64,000 bases of DNA. Source: Verrucomicrobiales bacterium (GTDB lineage Bacteria > Verrucomicrobiota > Verrucomicrobiia > Limisphaerales > J093). Shown piece by piece: positions 59,683-64,000 of this stretch. The DNA is taken from NCBI GenBank assembly GCA_024233305.1, contig JACKPV010000030.1, positions 1 through 64,000 on the forward strand, given 5' to 3'. Positions within the stretch are counted from its first letter, which is position 1. Each line of letters opens with the position of its first letter. Made by a program: the position numbers and the translations under genes. A model generated the notes under the pieces. That model was not told where the DNA came from and made no database searches. It saw nothing but the letters and a program-made list of their open reading frames with translations.

Positions 59683-62681
59683 TGGTCTACGACGACGTCG
59701 CCGGGGAGACGCACCTGCGGTACCTGCGGGTCGATAAGAGCGCCGGGTCCTACGGCCGCACCACCGGTGGGGGCGCGACCTACGGCATCGGCGCCAATGC
59801 TCGCCGGACCTGGCAGTTCTCCGCCCGGCTGGACTGCGGCGGACGGCACGAACGGGGTAAGCCGCATCCTGCTCGAGGTGCATGTCGACGACGTGGCGGA
59901 TCTCCTGCAATTCGGGGTGCGCCCGCCCGACCACGAGAACAACCCGGGCGGGTTCTACTTCGCTCAGAAGTCCCACGTCGCCCCGTTCGAGAACGGCAGT
60001 CGCTCGAACTCGCGGAGGTGGTCCTCGATTCCAGATGGCACAACTGGGCCATCGTCCTGGGCGGCGGCGCCCTCGTCATCTACCGCGACGGCGCGGTGGT
60101 GGGGAATCCGACTTCCGCTTCCACTACGACGTGAGCAGCAACAGCAACGAGCACCACTACGGGTATTCGCCGGTCGAGGGGAGCGGATGGCTCGGTGGCG
60201 ACATCGACAATATCCGCATCTGGGAGGAGGTCCTGGACGGTCCCGCGATCCGGGACGCCATGCTGACGAGGGAGCCAAGCGTCGACTTCGGGGGGACGAC
60301 CGTGGAGCCGAGCTTCGCCATCACCTTCGACGGGGACGTGACGGGGGACACGGTCGAGAAGAGCCAGGAGAGGCCACCGGTGGGCTCTTGATCGTGGACG
60401 TCAACGGATCCAAGGCCACCGCCCTCTACGATCAGACCGAGGACACCTTCCCCGAAGTGGCCACCCGCATCCTCTCCAAGCTCGACACGGCCGGGCTGGG
60501 GACCGGCTTCCTCCTCAATGCGAACTCGAATTACAACCCGACGATTTACCAGCGCGCCGCCGATCCCGGAGCGTGGGGCCGATCTACCCGGTCAACTGGA
60601 GCGGCCTCTTCCAGGCGCACCGCACCGAGCTGCACGTCGCCTGGTATGAGAACCCGCACCGCGCCCTCCCGTCCAGCAACACGATCCTCCACCCGGACGT
60701 CGACTGGCCCTACGTGGTGGCCGATTACCACACCGTCGAATTCCCGTCGAAGGGGGTCCACAAGGACAATCGCATCTACATTGCGAGCCGGCTGGGGACC
60801 GAGGGGGTGGACGCCGGCGGGAGCGACACACAGTTGGTGTTCGACCCGGCCGTTTACTCGACCCCGACGATCTACAACCAGCCCGACCCCGACAGCGCCG
60901 GATACAACCCGAACGAGGAGCACGCCCTGGTGGCGCCGTCGATCAAGGCGGTGCTGACCGGCGACGACCGGTTCAACCTGCAGCAGAGCGCGGCCTTCGC
61001 GCTGCAGACCCAGCTGAACCGTTGGGGCGAAAACGATTCCAACCCGGGCAGCGACGAGAACCAGGCCGACGAGTTCACCTCCGAGCCGTGGGTGCTCGTG
61101 CAGTTCGAGGATCTCGCCACCGGCGAGACCGGGATGACCGCTTACCGCGTCGAGCAGACTCGCGCCGGGGCCTCCGGCCAGAGCTTCCCGCTCGACATCC
61201 TCGACTCGGACACCCACGAGCCCGACCCCGCCAAGTATATCGATTTGACCGACCCGGGATACGACTTCGATTACCCGATCTTCGCCGGGGACCTCCTGGT
61301 CCCGCCCTATCCGGTGAACCTCGCCGTGGGTAACCTGACCATGACCCAGAACACGGGCGGCAACATCCAGGTGGACGGGGTCAACCAGCGCGCCCTCTGG
61401 AACGACAAGAACCGGAACGCCTGGGCGGTCTCGGGCGATGGCCGCTTCTTCTACCGCAACTGGTACCCGCTCAACGAGTCGTTCTGGTTCGACTTCAGCC
61501 CCTCCGGCGGCGACGGCACCAACGACTATCCGGACGGCACGCCGATCGCCTGGCTGCCGGACGGTGCGACCAGCACGGCCACCGACTTCGTCGAGAGGGC
61601 ACCGCGGGCGGACCGGTCCCGGCTTATTACAGCTCGTTCTGGCGGCACACCTACCCGTTCCTCAAGCGCGGCGAGACGGTCACCTACGCCGGCGGGGAGC
61701 ACAAGGCCGAGAACCCGCTAGCCGAGGGTCTGCCCGGCATCGTCGGCTGGGCCTCGGGCGAGGTGATCTTCGATTCCCGCACCCCTCGATGGTGTTGTCG
61801 CTGGAGGGCGACGCCGGCACCGAGGACGACGCCGGCGACTACACGGCCCGCATCACCCCGCCCGCTCGACCGGCGCGAGGCCGAGTTCGAACAGGTCGCC
61901 TTCAATGACATCAAGAACGCGAACGGCGAGGCCCTGACGCCGGCCAGCGCGGACCGGGTCATGGTGGTGGGCGCCCGCTGGTATTTCAGGGAGCTGACCG
62001 GCTCGCTCCAGAAGCGCTTCTACTACGACTCGCTGTTCGGAAAACTCGTCTTCCGCGGGCGCCTCAACGACCTCGAGGGCGGCGACCCGAACCTGACCGC
62101 CACCCGGTCTCGCTCTCGATCCTCGAACCCGAACGTTCTGAGTGACGAACGACTTCTCGGCGCTGCTGGCACTCGGCAGTAGCGGCAATGAAGACTGGGC
62201 GGAGGCCGTGAAGGACATCTACAAGGCAGCCCAGAATCCGTCGGAGCTGACAGAGGTCGAATCGCCGACGAGCGAGACCGCTACCGCCCGGCTTCTGGTC
62301 GGGTCTCGAGGACGTCGAAGACCCAAGGGTGCCGACGATTCGTCCGATTCGCAGTTCGATTTCTACACCGTGGGAGCGGACGGCCCGAAGTTCGCATACG
62401 GCGTCAATGCGGGCGAGGTGAAGCACCTCTCGAGCCTCGGCACCGGCGGGGCGCTGGTTCCCCAGCAACTGGCTGCTTACCGAGGACACCGACACGTCGC
62501 TCTACGTCACCCTGGTCGAGAACAACCATCCCGGCGTCGCCGGGGCGGTCACGCTTCACGTGATCGAGATCGGCAAGGAGCGCTTCCGCGGCGCCATCAA
62601 GGTGGTGGAGGCCCGCGACGTCTTCGACGAAAAGATCAACCTGCGCCACACCGGCGACTTCGGCGGGAACACGGGCGCGTC
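59537..62681 (+). pseudogene. Frameshifted middle of the giant LamG protein
   Basis: The protein sequence continues through at least ten frame changes, at about 59540, 59840, 60000, 60107, 60385, 60572, 61607, 61785, 61855 and 62103, plus more to 62680. Pieces can be followed across frames: DLFSSTGAARSVLLFSF, VDDVADLLQFGVRP, ELAEVVLDSRWHNWAIVLGG (a third LamG-like block with DNIRIWEEVLDG), GPIYPVNWSGLFQAHR and ADRVMVVGARWYFRELTG. Most steps equal loss of one base, often in G or C runs. Flanking sequence is clean. Whether this is real decay or sequencing error cannot be told from sequence alone. Confidence 0.7.
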
Positions 62682-64000
62682 TACTACGAGTGGTACGTGC
62701 GCGACACCGGAGCCCTCGATGCCATCGGCCGCCCGGACAACACCACCGACGGAAGCTGGCAGCTCTACGACGGCGGACCCGGGCTGAACGCCATCGCGTT
62801 CCAGGGGCGTCCCGACATCAGCCTCGCCGACAAGTTCTTCTACGTCCGCTACGGCGAGAGCGAGCGGAGATTTGCCCGCATCGACAACGACGAAAAGTCG
62901 GCGGAGTCCGACTGGCGGCTGGTCGACATCAACGATCCGCTAGACATCTGGTCGAAGGACTCCGCCGACAGCCCCGTCCCCTACCAGTGGGCCGGCGCCA
63001 GCAACTCGCCGCAGCTCCAGGCCGACGGCAGCAGGGAATACATCCCCCAGCTCGTCATGGGCTGGGTCAAGCGCGTGCTCGACCGCGTCAACCCCTACGA
63101 GGCGCGCTTCAGCGACTTCGCCAACAACGACAGCCCCTCGGTCATCAGCAGCATGCTGCAGCAGGCGGGCGCCCCCTACATCGGCAACGTGGCGCTCAAC
63201 TCGGACAAGGACGTCATCGAGGGCGTGGGGCTGATCCAGCTCTATGAGACGGTGCTCAACCGCGCCAGGGCGCTCACGCTCGACGTGGACAACCCGTCGG
63301 AGGGCGCCAACCAGGCGCTGCTCCTGGCGGCCACGCGGCTGGCCATGCTCTACGAGATTCTCGGGCGCGAGGCCTACACCGACGCCAACATCCCTACCGT
63401 GGTGGTGTCCCCGGGCAGCGAGCTGGCGGCGACCGCGCCGTTCGTCTTCCCGTTCCAGAACCAGGTCGCCAGCGCCGGCCACGAGGAACTCGCCCTGCTC
63501 CGGGGCACCGACTTCCTCAAGGCGTATCCGGTCTACAACCGGCTCATCTGGAACTATGTCAAGGGTCTCGGGGAGGCCGCCTACAATGCCAACTACGCGG
63601 TGTGGGACATCAACGTCGACGGGTTCATCGACGAGTTCGACGCCGCCGAGCTCTACCCGCAGGGCCACGGCGACGCCTGGGGCCACCTCCTCTCGGCGAG
63701 CAAGATGCACCACACCCTGCTCACGGCGCCGGGCTTCGACTGGTTGGCCCGCTCGGAGTTCTACTCGCTCCTCGACAACGTGATCCCGGCCGATTACCTC
63801 GACGAGAAGTCGTTCACGCGCATTGCGGTAGCCAAGGCGCGGACCGGCAAGGAGGTCGTCCGCGCCACCTACCGCCAGGCCTACACCGCGGACCCCGACG
63901 GCCAGTGGCAGGGGTATGCCGACAGCGCCGACCCGGCCCGCGCGTGGGGCGTCTCGGAATGGTCGCACCGGGCCGGCCAGGCCGCCTACTTCGACTGGGT
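62682..64000 (+). CDS. Giant secreted LamG protein, C-terminal part (continues beyond window)
   Basis: An open frame with codons starting at 62682 runs to the window end without a stop, about 439 codons, opening YYEWYVRDTGALDAIGRPDN. It is the continuation of the protein begun at 55918. Notable parts: WVKRVLDRVNPYEARFSDFANND, ALLLAATRLAMLYEILGREAYTD, and DINVDGFIDEFDAAELYPQG, which has the Asp-rich loop of an EF-hand or dockerin-type calcium site. I do not recognise the conserved family of the VKRVLDRVNPYE block. The complete gene would be more than 8 kb long. Confidence 0.65.

Noticed and set aside
59478..61721. Separate small genes in the frameshifted region
   Set aside because: The open pieces are consecutive parts of one protein in alternating frames, so they are listed as one broken region.
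59537..62681. Programmed ribosomal frameshifting
   Set aside because: More than ten shifts of mixed direction with no slippery heptamers or downstream structures in common; error or decay explains them better.
1..64000. CRISPR arrays, tRNA or rRNA genes, IS elements with transposase
   Set aside because: No spaced direct-repeat array, cloverleaf-like sequence, conserved rRNA segment or transposase frame was recognised on either strand by eye; a tRNAscan or Infernal run would be needed to be certain.

Overview
The window is GC-rich DNA, apart from about 1.4 kb of visibly lower GC at the left edge. It looks like chromosomal sequence from a Gram-negative, biopolymer-degrading bacterium of the Verrucomicrobiota, most likely near the Limisphaera/Pedosphaera side. 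That placement is an inference. It rests on lipid A genes (lpxB, and lpxI instead of lpxH), mpl, secreted sulfatase and CotH/lamin-tail proteins, a FAD oxidoreductase with a carbohydrate-binding-like tail, a sensor kinase with a periplasmic propeller, giant LamG/PA14 proteins, and many small palindromic intergenic repeats. No rRNA, tRNA, IS element or CRISPR array was seen.

Layout. 1-1450: two minus-strand genes, one encoding an FRG-domain protein, separated by a 126-bp palindrome with all the hallmarks of an integron attC site, so this looks like the end of a gene-cassette array. 1.7-8.6 kb: cysteine desulfurase, a TrpB2-type enzyme, a small monooxygenase, an iron-ADH-family enzyme and a beta-propeller protein. 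8.7-15.7 kb: a sulfatase and a 1799-residue CotH/lamin-tail protein in one operon. 15.8-17 kb: ferritin-like and TfoX-domain proteins. 17.1-21.4 kb: an overlapping operon of gfo/idh, lpxB, queA and a RibD-like reductase. 21.9-26.6 kb: a five-gene minus-strand operon (esterase, GT4, methyltransferase, second glycosyltransferase, membrane EEP protein). 26.7-35.9 kb: plus-strand genes led by ilvB, which has an apparent valine-leader attenuator, followed by a secreted lectin-fold protein, a Nudix protein, lpxI, gnd, a FAD oxidoreductase and a small membrane protein. 36-38.7 kb: mpl and a secreted PQQ-type sugar dehydrogenase. 38.8-48 kb: a seven-gene electron-transfer cluster. 48.2-49.4 kb: CPBP protease and DUF805 protein. 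49.8-53.5 kb: a convergent NarL-type regulator and sensor kinase. 53.7-64 kb: a response-regulator remnant and two very large secreted proteins, the second broken by many frameshifts.

The strongest candidate for an undescribed system is the cluster at 38798-47973. It encodes a fused NuoE-NuoF protein with extra clusters, a GltD-like flavoprotein that has lost its NAD(P)H-binding subdomain but gained a NuoG-like 2Fe-2S domain, a NosR/NapH-like membrane ferredoxin, a Tat-exported ferredoxin, two beta-propellers and a small Tat-type cysteine-rich protein. No hydrogenase, formate dehydrogenase or other recognisable terminal enzyme is present. The gene order suggests an electron path between NADH in the cytoplasm and an unknown periplasmic or quinone partner.

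The other two notable items are the ilvB leader (five consecutive Val codons, mutually exclusive antiterminator and terminator) and the attC-bounded FRG cassette.
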